A DNA stretch of 12,476 nt from Parvularculaceae bacterium (GTDB taxonomy: Bacteria; Pseudomonadota; Alphaproteobacteria; Caulobacterales; Parvularculaceae). Shown here piece by piece: positions 1-7,342 of this stretch. The translations under genes and the position numbers were made by a program. How positions within the stretch are numbered: the stretch's first letter is position 1; each line of letters opens with the position of its first letter. Under the pieces are notes generated by a model that saw only the letters and a list, made by a program, of their open reading frames with translations, had not been told where the DNA came from and searched no databases. The stretch covers positions 1 through 12,476 of the forward strand of contig JALWRV010000370.1 in the NCBI GenBank assembly GCA_027080545.1, in the 5' to 3' direction.

Positions 1-1232
1 GCGATGGGGTGTGGCAGCGCTTGCTGGCGGGCCATAGTGGGGCTGGTGTGATTGAGAAATTTCCCACCGATGATTTGGCCTGCAAAATCGCTGCTGAGGT
101 GCCTCAGGTTAATGGTGATGCGGGAGGAGCAGAAGCGGGGGATTTGGCCTTGGACCCAGATCAATGGATGGCCACCAAGGAGCAGCGCAAAATTGATAAA
201 TTCATTCTTTACGGGGTGGCGGCCTCGGCGATGGCGATGGCGGATTCCGGTCTTGCGTTAGAGAGTGAAGAACAGCGGTTGCGGGCCGGTGTGTTGATCG
301 GTTCTGGTATTGGCGGGCTTGAGGGTATTGAGCAAGGAGCGATTACCCTGCATGAAAAAGGCCCGCGCCGTTTGTCTCCTTTTTTCATTCCCGGCCGTTT
401 GATCAATCTTATTTCCGGTCATGTGTCTATTCGTTTTGGGCTTAAAGGGCCAAACCATTCTGTTGTTACGGCATGTTCTACCGGTGCCCATGCCATCGGC
501 GATGCGGCGCGGCTCATCCAATATGGCGATGCGGACATCATGGTTGCAGGAGGGGCAGAAGCGGCGGTTTGCCGGTTAGGTATTGCCGGTTTTATTGCTT
601 GCAAGGCCTTGTCGACCAATTTCAACGAGACACCGGAAAAAGCCTCGCGACCTTGGGATAAGGATCGCGATGGTTTTTTAATGGGTGAGGGGGCCGGGGT
701 GGTAATTTTGGAAGAGTATGAACATGCTCGCGCCCGCGAGGCGAAAATTTATGGTGAAATCATCGGCTATGGTCTGTCTGGTGACGCCTATCATATAACC
801 GCCCCGGCTGAAGATGGGGATGGGGGCTTCCGGGCCATGCAGGCAGCACTGCAACGGGCGGGTATAGAGCCGGCAGAGGTTGATTATATCAACGCCCATG
901 GTACCTCGACCCCGAAAGGCGATGAGATAGAATTGCACGCGGTGGAGCGTTTGTTTGGGGCTGCGGGGGACGGTTTGGTCATGTCGTCGACCAAATCCTC
1001 TATCGGTCATCTGCTGGGGGCTGCGGGTGCCGTCGAGGCAATTTTTTGTCTGTTGGCGATGCGTGATAACGTGGCACCGCCAACCATAAATCTTGATAAT
1101 CCGTCTGTGGAAAGCCAGATCAATCTGGCCGCCAATAAGGCGGTGAAAAAAGAAATCAATGTCGCCCTGTCAAATTCGTTCGGATTTGGCGGCACCAACG
1201 CATCTTTGGTGATGCGCAAGCTGGAAAGTTGA
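1..1232 (+). CDS. fabF: 3-oxoacyl-ACP synthase II, 5'-truncated by window edge
   Basis: Condensing enzyme of type II fatty acid synthesis: it joins malonyl-ACP to a growing acyl-ACP with loss of CO2, in the cytosol. The frame is open from position 3, before the first possible start (GTG at 9), and the first visible residues (DGVWQRLLAG) match the family about 20 residues in, so the true start lies upstream of the window. Counting from the GTG at 9, the Cys-His-His triad of the family is complete: Cys156 in TACSTGA (codon at 474), His297 in NAHGTSTPKGD and His334 in SSIGHLLGAAGA. The C-terminal NSFGFGGTNAS motif is intact and the gene ends in TGA. mltG follows after 6 bases, so the two are probably cotranscribed; E. 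coli also has fabF close to mltG, with pabC between them. acpP would be the expected gene just upstream, but it is not visible. Confidence 0.96.
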   Translation, partial: DGVWQRLLAGHSGAGVIEKFPTDDLACKIAAEVPQVNGDAGGAEAGDLALDPDQWMATKEQRKIDKFILYGVAASAMAMADSGLALESEEQRLRAGVLIGSGIGGLEGIEQGAITLHEKGPRRLSPFFIPGRLINLISGHVSIRFGLKGPNHSVVTACSTGAHAIGDAARLIQYGDADIMVAGGAEAAVCRLGIAGFIACKALSTNFNETPEKASRPWDKDRDGFLMGEGAGVVILEEYEHARAREAKIYGEIIGYGLSGDAYHITAPAEDGDGGFRAMQAALQRAGIEPAEVDYINAHGTSTPKGDEIELHAVERLFGAAGDGLVMSSTKSSIGHLLGAAGAVEAIFCLLAMRDNVAPPTINLDNPSVESQINLAANKAVKKEINVALSNSFGFGGTNASLVMRKLES

Positions 1233-1238
1233 CCTTCT

Positions 1239-2261
1239 ATGGCTCTTCGGAATGATAATTTTCATCAACGCGGAGGCATCGCTTCCGGTATGGTCAAATT
1301 TCTCTTCACTATTTTGCTGCTGGCAATCATTGTCGGTGTTGCGGGGGTCATGTTCCTAAACCATGAATTTCAAAAACCCGGACCCCTTAGCGAAGAAAAA
1401 ATAGTTCTGATAAAGTCAGGCATGGGCAGTCAATCAATTGCGGACCTGCTGCAAGAAGAGGGTGTTATCCGCTCTGATATCCTGTTTCGGGTGGTGGTAC
1501 GTGTCCACGGGTTGGATGCGCAATTACAAGCGGGGGAATATCGTGTACCAGCGGGGGCAAGCTTACAAGATGTGATTGACCAACTGGTCGATGGGCAATC
1601 AATTTTGCATAAATTGACCATTCCAGAAGGGCGCACCACCAAGCAAGTTTTGGCGCTAGTGGCGAGCGATCCGATCTTGGTGGGCGATATTACCCGCACT
1701 CCGGCTGAAGGGGAATTGTTGCCAGAGACTTATGCTTTTACCCGTGGGGAAACGCGGGACATGGTCATTGAGCGCATGGAACAAGCCCACACCAAAACGC
1801 TTGAGGTATTGTGGCAGGGGCGCGCCGATAATTTGCCTTTTTCAACAAAACAAGAGGCGGTCATTCTTGCGTCTATTGTCGAAAAAGAAACAGGTGTTGC
1901 TGAGGAGCGCCCACAAGTGGCGTCAGTGTTCATCAATCGTCTACGCAAAAATATGCGCCTGCAATCGGACCCAACGATCATTTATGGGCTCACGGGCGGG
2001 GAGCCGCTTGGGCGGGGATTGCGGGTTTCTGAATTGCGCCGCGAGACCCCCTATAATACCTATCTTGTTTCCGGCCTGCCACCAACGCCCATTGCCAATC
2101 CCGGTGCGGCTTCGCTGGCAGCGGTTTTAAACCCGGCTGATACTGATTATCTCTATTTTGTTGCCGATGGCACGGGTGGCCATGTCTTTGCGACCACCCT
2201 GGCTGAGCACAACCGTAATGTTGCCAAATGGCGGCGCATCGAAGATGGGCGGGCCCAATAG
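1239..2261 (+). CDS. mltG: Endolytic murein transglycosylase MltG (YceG family)
   Basis: Inner-membrane lytic transglycosylase that cuts nascent glycan strands near the membrane and so sets their length. The 340-residue protein has a short cytoplasmic N-terminus, one membrane helix at about 20-40, a LysM-like stretch at about 54-118 and the YceG catalytic domain to the end. Visible family motifs are EGELLPETYAF (157-167), ASIVEKET (211-218, with the glutamate cluster expected to hold the catalytic acid), FINRL (231-235), QSDPTIIYG (242-250) and the NTY...GLPPTPI...NPG series (273-289). I chose the ATG at 1239, preceded by GGAAAG ten bases upstream within the fabF end. An internal ATG at 1290, just before the membrane helix and after a GGAGG thirteen bases away, is a possible alternative. 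The stop TAG shares its last base with the GTG start of yicC. Confidence 0.95.
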   Translation: MALRNDNFHQRGGIASGMVKFLFTILLLAIIVGVAGVMFLNHEFQKPGPLSEEKIVLIKSGMGSQSIADLLQEEGVIRSDILFRVVVRVHGLDAQLQAGEYRVPAGASLQDVIDQLVDGQSILHKLTIPEGRTTKQVLALVASDPILVGDITRTPAEGELLPETYAFTRGETRDMVIERMEQAHTKTLEVLWQGRADNLPFSTKQEAVILASIVEKETGVAEERPQVASVFINRLRKNMRLQSDPTIIYGLTGGEPLGRGLRVSELRRETPYNTYLVSGLPPTPIANPGAASLAAVLNPADTDYLYFVADGTGGHVFATTLAEHNRNVAKWRRIEDGRAQ

Positions 2262-3166
2262 TGAGCGAACCGCAACTACAATCGATGACCGGTTTTGCCA
2301 GTGATGAGGCAAGCCTGTCGATTGGCGAGACTGTCTATCGTTGGGTTTGGGAATTACGGAGCCTGAATGGGCGTGGTCTCGACCTTCGCCTGCGCCTGCC
2401 TCAAGCATTTTCCACTATGGAAGCGAATATCCGTAAGCTGGTTAGCCGTCAATTTACCCGTGGGTCAGTTTCGATCAATTTGACCTTAAAAAACGAAAAG
2501 CAAGATCAGGCTTTGCAAGTGGATGAGGTGGCGCTTGGTCAGGCCATAAATCTGATCAATCGGGTGCGCCTAGAAACGGAATGTGCTCTGCCGAGCGCTG
2601 AACATATTTTGATGCTGCCTGGGGTCATGGTTAGTGGTCAGGACGAAATGGAGGCGGCACAACAGGCTTTGCTGGAAGAGGCCATATTTGCCTCGCTGGA
2701 ATCGGCGTTGCAAAAACTTCAATCCGCCCGGCGCAAAGAGGGAGACGCCTTGCGGCAGGTGTTGGTTGGTCTTGTAGATGATATTGCAAAAAAATCTGAA
2801 GCCGCCAAAGCGATAGAAACCGAAACCCTTCAAGAAATCAAACAAAGAGTGCGGCGTCAGATTGAAGATATTCAGAGCGATGTGACCATTGATGATGATC
2901 GACTGGCGCAAGAGGTGGCCTTGTTGGCGACCAAAGCGGATATCAGAGAAGAGCTAGACCGGTTGCAAGCTCATATTGAGGCGGCGCGTCAATTGCTGGG
3001 CCAGAGCGGTCCGGTTGGTCGCAAGCTGGATTTTCTCACGCAGGAATTTAATCGCGAAGCCAACACACTGTGTTCAAAAACCCCCGCCATCAGAATGAAA
3101 GAAATCGGCCTTTCCTTGAAATTGCTGATCGATCAAATGCGCGAACAAGTGCAGAATGTAGAATAA
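2261..3166 (+). CDS. yicC: YicC/YloC family endoribonuclease
   Basis: Member of the YicC family, described as a metal-dependent endoribonuclease that can act on small RNAs in E. coli; the substrate in this organism is unknown. The GTG at 2261 gives 301 residues, near the usual size of about 290, and brings the conserved N-terminal SMTGFA motif to residues 8-13. An in-frame ATG exists at 2228, but it lies inside mltG and would add eleven residues the family lacks. The C-terminal domain is clear: FLTQEFNREANTLCSK followed by the ending MKEIGLSLKLLIDQMREQVQNVE-type helix, which is the family signature. The middle is Glu/Lys/Gln-rich and helical. The start overlaps the mltG stop by one base (TAGTG), with a GGGCGGG run upstream as a possible ribosome site. 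The TAA stop overlaps the gmk ATG. yicC next to gmk is a widespread arrangement. Confidence 0.94.
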   Translation: MSEPQLQSMTGFASDEASLSIGETVYRWVWELRSLNGRGLDLRLRLPQAFSTMEANIRKLVSRQFTRGSVSINLTLKNEKQDQALQVDEVALGQAINLINRVRLETECALPSAEHILMLPGVMVSGQDEMEAAQQALLEEAIFASLESALQKLQSARRKEGDALRQVLVGLVDDIAKKSEAAKAIETETLQEIKQRVRRQIEDIQSDVTIDDDRLAQEVALLATKADIREELDRLQAHIEAARQLLGQSGPVGRKLDFLTQEFNREANTLCSKTPAIRMKEIGLSLKLLIDQMREQVQNVE

Positions 3167-3810
3167 TGAAAACCATACCTGTCAATAAAATTACCCGCCG
3201 TGGCCTGATGTTTGTGGTCTCTAGCCCGTCAGGGGCCGGCAAGACCACCTTGTGCAATCGCTTGCTCAAAGCAGATGGCGATTTGTCCTTGTCAATTTCT
3301 GCCACTACCCGCCCGCGCCGCCCGGGCGAAGTGCATGGGCAGGATTATTATTTTGTTGATGAACAGCAATTTGGGCAGATGCGCGACGATGGAGCGTTTT
3401 TAGAGTCGGCCCAAGTATTTGGTCATTTTTACGGCACGCCAAAAGAGCCAGTCGCCAAGGCGCTGGAAAATGGCAAAGATATTTTATTTGATATTGATTG
3501 GCAGGGAGCCCAGCAATTAGGTGAGATTGCTCGGGACGATTTGGTTAAAGTGTTTATTTTACCACCCTCACGCACAGAGCTAGAAAAACGTTTGCGCAAA
3601 CGGGCTCAAGACAGCGAAGAAGAGGTGATGCGGCGCATGGCCAAGGCTGACGGGGAAATATCGCATTGGGCGGAATATGATTATGTGATCGTCAATTATG
3701 ATCTTGATGAGGCTGAGGCGATGATGAAATGTATACTCGTGGCAGAGCGACTAAAGCGCACCCGTCAGACGGGACTTAGCCAGTTTGTACAAAAAATTGT
3801 CGACGCTTGA
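3166..3810 (+). CDS. gmk: Guanylate kinase
   Basis: Cytosolic kinase converting GMP (and dGMP) plus ATP to GDP plus ADP, needed for GTP and (p)ppGpp supply. The 214-residue product has the P-loop SPSGAGKT at 20-27, the GMP-binding SATTRPRRPGEVHGQDYYF region at 45-63, FLESAQVFGHFYGTP at 78-92 and the DIDWQGA motif at 109-115. The lid region is rich in arginine (RLRKRAQDSEEEVMRRM). The ATG at 3166 is chosen because it overlaps the yicC TAA by one base (TAATG) and gives normal family length. The frame stays open back to 3070, but the extra 32 residues lie wholly inside yicC and resemble nothing in the family. No good ribosome site precedes the ATG, so translation probably depends on coupling to yicC. 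It is the last gene of the plus-strand run and converges on rsmA 14 bases later. Confidence 0.97.
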   Translation: MKTIPVNKITRRGLMFVVSSPSGAGKTTLCNRLLKADGDLSLSISATTRPRRPGEVHGQDYYFVDEQQFGQMRDDGAFLESAQVFGHFYGTPKEPVAKALENGKDILFDIDWQGAQQLGEIARDDLVKVFILPPSRTELEKRLRKRAQDSEEEVMRRMAKADGEISHWAEYDYVIVNYDLDEAEAMMKCILVAERLKRTRQTGLSQFVQKIVDA

Positions 3811-3824
3811 TCCCTTGTTTATAG

Positions 3825-4673
3825 CTAATGATTGGCCCACCATTGGGCAAGCTCAATCCATTTATCGACGCTAATTTCCTCTGCCCGTGCGGTTGGCCTT
3901 ATAGTACTCTCTTCGAGAGCGGCTTCGAGATTTCCCCCCATCATCGGCTTTAAGGCACTGCGCAACATTTTGCGTCGTTGCGAAAAGGCCGCTTGGGTGA
4001 GGCGCTCTAGGGTGGGGATGGGAATGTTATGGTTGGTTTTAGGGGTGAAAAGCAGAACCGAAGAATCCACTTTTGGTGGCGGTGTGAAGGCTTGGGGGGA
4101 TAAATTCATTCCGCGCTCTATTTCAGCCAAGGCCTGTGAAATGATCGATAAACGACCATAGGTTTTACTGCCCGGCGCGGCGAGAATGCGATCAGCAACC
4201 TCGCGCTGGAACATCAGCACCATTGCATCCCACCAATTACGTTCATCAATTAGCCATTTGATCAGTAATTCCGTAGAAATATTATATGGTAGGTTAGAGG
4301 CGATAAAAGTGCGTCTGGCGCCCGGTAATAGCGAAACTTCGTCTACCCGCAAGGCATCTTCATGGACTAGCCGAAGACGCCCATCAAATTGGCTGTTTAT
4401 TTCTTCCAGTAGCGCCAGACAGCGTCGATCACGCTCAATGGCGATGGTTTGTGCGCCTGTTTCCAATAGGGCGATGGTTAAACCGCCAGGGCCCGGGCCT
4501 ATTTCTACTAGACAGTCCTGTTCGTCAATTGTGCCGACCGTGTCGCGCAGCAGCCGCACAATCTTTCGGGTAATATTTAGGTCGAGTAAAAAATGTTGGC
4601 CAAGAGATTTATCGGCGCCCAGATTATATTTTTCAACCAAGGTTCTCAGCGGGGGGAGCGTGGGCGTGTTCAT
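3825..4673 (-). CDS. rsmA: 16S rRNA (A1518/A1519-N6)-dimethyltransferase RsmA (KsgA)
   Basis: S-adenosylmethionine-dependent enzyme that dimethylates two adjacent adenines in the 3' terminal hairpin of 16S rRNA, a late step and checkpoint in 30S assembly. The 282 residues match the usual family length. Motifs in order: KSLGQHFL (22-29), the SAM-binding VEIGPGPGGLT (56-66), IERD (79-82), HEDAL (104-108), the catalytic NLPYNIS (127-133), FTPPPKVDS (196-204) and FSQRRKMLR (230-238). The ATG overlaps the pdxA TGA by four bases (ATGA), which points to coupled translation and the same transcript. It is the last gene of the minus-strand run; its TAG lies 14 bases from the gmk stop. No apaG follows, unlike E. 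coli. Confidence 0.97.
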   Translation of the reverse strand: MNTPTLPPLRTLVEKYNLGADKSLGQHFLLDLNITRKIVRLLRDTVGTIDEQDCLVEIGPGPGGLTIALLETGAQTIAIERDRRCLALLEEINSQFDGRLRLVHEDALRVDEVSLLPGARRTFIASNLPYNISTELLIKWLIDERNWWDAMVLMFQREVADRILAAPGSKTYGRLSIISQALAEIERGMNLSPQAFTPPPKVDSSVLLFTPKTNHNIPIPTLERLTQAAFSQRRKMLRSALKPMMGGNLEAALEESTIRPTARAEEISVDKWIELAQWWANH

Positions 4674-5752
4674 TTTTTTGCCTGTGCGTCAAACGCTGAA
4701 CGATGGTGCACCATCTGATCGGCCATAAGAATGGCTGCGATGAGGCTGTCGGGGCGGGCGATGTTTTTATCTGCGATATCTAAGCCGGTGCCGTGGTCCG
4801 GTGAAGTGCGGATGATGGGTAATCCCAAGGTGATATTGGCCGCATCGAAAAAGGAAAGGGTTTTTATGGGGATCAGCCCTTGGTCATGATACATGGTGAT
4901 GGCTACATCATATTGGTTGCGGGCGGCTTCGTGAAAGAGACTATCAGCGGGCACCGGGCCAAAGACATGAAGGCCCTTTTGGCGTAATAGCTTCATGGCA
5001 GGAATGATGGTTTCAATTTCTTCTTTGCCGATGGCACCCTGTTCGCCCGCATGGGGGTTTAACCCGGCGATGGCAATGCGCGGCGATTTTAGCCCGAGAT
5101 CGCGCACCAAAGATTGAGCGACGATTTCAACCTTTTCGACAATCATGTTTTGGGTCAAGAGCCCGGCCACCGCTTGCAAGGGGCAATGCACTGTCAGGGG
5201 CACGACCCGTAAGTGTTGGGAGGCCAGCATCATAACGGGGCCGCGTCGTTGGCCTTTCGCCATGGGCATCTCTTGGGTGAGGGCACCGAGAAATTCCGTA
5301 TGACCGGGAAAACGAAACCCGCTTTCGATGAGGGATGATTTTTGTATGGGGTTGGTAATGATGGCGGCAATGGCGCCCGCTTTGGCAAGGTCAACAGCTT
5401 GTTCAATGGATCCGATAACCGCAGGGCTCGTTTCTTTTACAGCTTTGCCTAATTTTATATCAAGCAAGGGGGCATCCACCCCCTTTTTTAGCGGCAGTAC
5501 CGGCAATGCCTTATCAATGACATCTCTGGCTTGGTGTGGGTGAGTGATGGTTGCGATATCCACCGGCCACCCCTGTTGGCGTGTCAGCTTTTCCAACCGG
5601 GCGGGATCATCAATCACAAAAAAGGCCCGCTTGCGGGAGAGGCCATTGTCACGAAAAAATTGCCATGCCTTAGCGCTAATTTCAGCGCCTATGCCGCCCG
5701 GTTCCCCCATGGTGAGGGCCATCGGCGCGAGGTCTGGTTTTTGCGTGTCCAT
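4670..5752 (-). CDS. pdxA: 4-hydroxythreonine-4-phosphate dehydrogenase PdxA
   Basis: NAD(P)-dependent oxidation of 4-phosphohydroxy-threonine, yielding the amino-ketone that PdxJ condenses in the DXP-dependent vitamin B6 pathway. The 360 residues begin with LTMGEPGGIGAEI (13-25), followed by TNPIQK (133-138), the substrate-binding FPGHTEFLG (148-156), and the three likely divalent-metal histidines His189 (VHCPL), His234 (LNPHAGE) and His289 (MYHDQG). Their spacings of 45 and 55 residues equal those of the E. coli metal ligands as I recall them (166, 211, 266). LPIIRTSPDHGTG (311-323) is intact. The ATG at 5752 has no clear ribosome site; a later ATG at 5722 sits too close to the first motif. 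surA lies 37 bases upstream and rsmA overlaps its stop. Part of the reading frame (residues about 89-96) is also a terminator-like hairpin on the other strand. Confidence 0.96.
   Translation of the reverse strand: MDTQKPDLAPMALTMGEPGGIGAEISAKAWQFFRDNGLSRKRAFFVIDDPARLEKLTRQQGWPVDIATITHPHQARDVIDKALPVLPLKKGVDAPLLDIKLGKAVKETSPAVIGSIEQAVDLAKAGAIAAIITNPIQKSSLIESGFRFPGHTEFLGALTQEMPMAKGQRRGPVMMLASQHLRVVPLTVHCPLQAVAGLLTQNMIVEKVEIVAQSLVRDLGLKSPRIAIAGLNPHAGEQGAIGKEEIETIIPAMKLLRQKGLHVFGPVPADSLFHEAARNQYDVAITMYHDQGLIPIKTLSFFDAANITLGLPIIRTSPDHGTGLDIADKNIARPDSLIAAILMADQMVHHRSAFDAQAKK
5466..5489 (+). terminator. Intrinsic-terminator-like hairpin, antisense within pdxA
   Basis: Seen directly on the plus strand: a perfect 7-base-pair stem AAGGGGG / CCCCCTT around a six-base CATCCA loop, running straight into six Ts (5484-5489, whose first two also belong to the stem). 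This has the form of a Rho-independent terminator for plus-strand transcription. On the minus strand the same sequence has A6 before the stem and only TTGCTTG after it, so it should not stop pdxA transcription. It encodes part of PdxA (around KKGVDAP), so it may simply be a coding coincidence. If active, it would end read-through from the gmk operon or an antisense RNA. Confidence 0.4.
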
Positions 5753-5789
5753 AGGTTTTTTAAGGAAATGTCCCTAAGGCCGATTGGCT

Positions 5790-7148
5790 CTAGCCTGCGA
5801 CAGGGGCCTCTTCCTCGTCCACCGAAATGCGATAATCAACCGAAGAGCTGCGCTCAACATCACGCAAATAGCGGCGTGACATGAGGTTTAATTGCTGGGC
5901 GGAGAGACGTTCTTCAATTTGCCGACGCGATGGCAAGCCAAACCCTTCATCCTTTTCGCACAGGAGAACGGAATGATAGGCACCATCATGGGCTATGGGT
6001 TCCATCACATCGCCGCGCTGCAGTTTTTCTAATGTTGGCCGGAACACTTCCTGAATTTGTGTTTCGCGCAACATAGGCAGGGCGGTGATCTGCACGTCTG
6101 GCCCAAGGTCAACAGCCAAAGTGCTGCTCTCACAGGCATTTGTCTTGGGCAGTTGGGCAAATATTTCGCGAGCGCGGTCTTTCCCGACAGACATGGGCAC
6201 CCCAGCATAAACCAACGAGTAAGCCGGTTCAGAGCTTTTTTCGCCAGCGCCGCGTTTTTTGCGTACCGCAAGAATGTAAAGTGTGCCCTCATAAGGGGTT
6301 GGGACAGAAACAGCCCCGGGCTGAAGATTGGCTAATACCCGATCCAGCTCAGGGGCCAGTTCACCAGAATGAATCCACCCCAGATCGCCACCGGACTGCG
6401 CCGTGGAACAAACAGAAAATTGCCGGGCAACCGCTTCAAAAGGGACGCCTCGGCGCATTTGCTCGATCATCTGCAAGCCAGCACGATAAATTTCCGGAGC
6501 CTTGCTTTCATCTTCCATGGGCAGGCAAATTTCAGAAACCAGATATTGTTCTTGGCGTGAATCCGATAACAGCCGACCATAGACATTGTCTACCTGTTGC
6601 TCGGTGATGCGCACACGATTACCAAAACGACCAGAAACAATACGTTGCCATGTGAGGCGCGCCTTGATTTGGTCACGCACCGTTTCAATGGCAATGCCTT
6701 GGCTTTCTAGCTCTTCAACAAGATCATCTTTGGTCAGTTTGGAAGTTGCGGCAATGCGCGATAGTTCTTCATCAACTTCCGCCGGATCAATTTCAAATTC
6801 CAGCCGTTCAGCTTCCTGTAATTTCAGCCGCTCCTCAACCAAATCTTTTAAGGCTTGTTTTTGTAGTTGATCCATTGCGCTATCGGGCACCCGTCCACCG
6901 GACATTAGGACCATGAGACGGACCCGTTGACGGACATCAAAGGTGGAGATCATTTCATCATTGACGGTTGCGGCGACAGCTTCGCCGACGGTTGGGGCGT
7001 TATGGATGTTGGCCTGTGGCGTGGTTTGCCCCAATGCGGGTGATGACAATCCGGCGATGCCGAAACCTAGACCAGCCAAAAGCAAATGGGCGGTGCGTCG
7101 AAGAGTCATAAAATGAACCGGATCGAGCAAAAGTGAAGTAATGCGCAT
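5790..7148 (-). CDS. surA: Periplasmic chaperone / peptidyl-prolyl isomerase SurA
   Basis: Exported chaperone that escorts unfolded outer-membrane beta-barrel proteins to the BAM complex; LptD is a classical client. The start at 7148 is set by AGGAG five bases upstream; it gives 452 residues. An N-terminal signal peptide is visible (RR at 17-18, hydrophobic stretch about 21-33, likely cut after ALG at 38-40). The SurA N-terminal chaperone domain covers about 50-172 (AATVNDEMISTFDVRQRVRL at its head). A parvulin-type PPIase domain covers about 201-299, with GGDLGWIHSGEL. A second, degenerate parvulin-like domain follows at about 307-400, and the C-terminal helix closes the chaperone fold. The frame is open back to an ATG at 7307, but the extra 53 residues do not resemble a signal peptide and lack a ribosome site. 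A shorter start at 7109 would give a tidier 27-residue signal but has no ribosome site. Four cysteines (208, 247, 339, 397) are unusual for SurA. Confidence 0.93.
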   Translation of the reverse strand: MRITSLLLDPVHFMTLRRTAHLLLAGLGFGIAGLSSPALGQTTPQANIHNAPTVGEAVAATVNDEMISTFDVRQRVRLMVLMSGGRVPDSAMDQLQKQALKDLVEERLKLQEAERLEFEIDPAEVDEELSRIAATSKLTKDDLVEELESQGIAIETVRDQIKARLTWQRIVSGRFGNRVRITEQQVDNVYGRLLSDSRQEQYLVSEICLPMEDESKAPEIYRAGLQMIEQMRRGVPFEAVARQFSVCSTAQSGGDLGWIHSGELAPELDRVLANLQPGAVSVPTPYEGTLYILAVRKKRGAGEKSSEPAYSLVYAGVPMSVGKDRAREIFAQLPKTNACESSTLAVDLGPDVQITALPMLRETQIQEVFRPTLEKLQRGDVMEPIAHDGAYHSVLLCEKDEGFGLPSRRQIEERLSAQQLNLMSRRYLRDVERSSSVDYRISVDEEEAPVAG

Positions 7149-7153
7149 GAAAT

Positions 7154-7158
7154 CTCCT
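7154..7158 (-). promoter_or_regulatory. Ribosome binding site deciding the surA start
   Basis: AGGAG on the minus strand, five bases before the ATG at 7148. It is among the best Shine-Dalgarno matches in the window and is the main reason to prefer the 452-residue SurA over the longer frame from 7307 or the shorter one from 7109. Confidence 0.75.
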
Positions 7159-7278
7159 GATCTAACGCGACCGACAAATCCGATCAGCGCCACCTCCAAG
7201 GAAAATAGCGAATTAAGCATAATCCGCAAGCGGCATCTGATGAAAAAACACCTTATTCCCCGCTCTGGGCAAAAATAG

Positions 7279-7307
7279 GGCATAGGGTAAAAATTACCAA
7301 ATTTCAA
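7279..7307 (-). promoter_or_regulatory. Candidate promoter with internal palindrome, lptD-surA gap
   Basis: On the minus strand, TTGAAA (7307-7302) and TATGCC (7284-7279) are separated by 17 bases, a sigma70-like layout with a good -35 and a poor -10. The spacer contains the perfect inverted repeat GGTAA-AAA-TTACC (7286-7298), which could be an operator. The site lies in the 194-base gap between lptD and surA, so it would give surA-pdxA-rsmA their own promoter. An imperfect stem-loop (about 7251-7281) followed by T6 on the minus strand (7243-7248) lies just downstream and could act as a weak attenuator. All of this is inference from sequence pattern. Confidence 0.3.
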
Positions 7308-7342
7308 TCTGTTAAGGGGTAGTTGAGGGGCTCTCAGGAGGA

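Noticed and set aside
678..1010. 110-codon open frame on the minus strand across fabF
   Set aside because: Antisense shadow of a well-supported FabF frame.
1028..1047. TGCC / GGCA hairpin followed by T6 within fabF
   Set aside because: Only four base pairs; it is within conserved coding sequence and is likely chance.
3070..3165. Upstream extension of gmk inside yicC
   Set aside because: The added 32 residues are out-of-frame yicC sequence; TAATG overlap and family length support the ATG at 3166.
3832..3850. Hairpin TTGGCCCA / TGGGCAA near the rsmA stop as a bidirectional terminator
   Set aside because: It has a bulged G, lies in the rsmA coding end (QWWANH region), and has no T-run on either strand.
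4186..4728. 180-codon open frame on the plus strand across rsmA
   Set aside because: It lies fully antisense to rsmA and the pdxA end; the serine/arginine-rich composition is typical of a shadow frame, and no family motif is seen.
6140..6607. 155-codon open frame on the plus strand across surA
   Set aside because: Antisense to a clear SurA frame, no ribosome site and no recognisable motif.
7149..7307. Upstream extension of surA to the ATG at 7307
   Set aside because: The added 53 residues have no signal-peptide character or ribosome site, while AGGAG stands five bases before the ATG at 7148.
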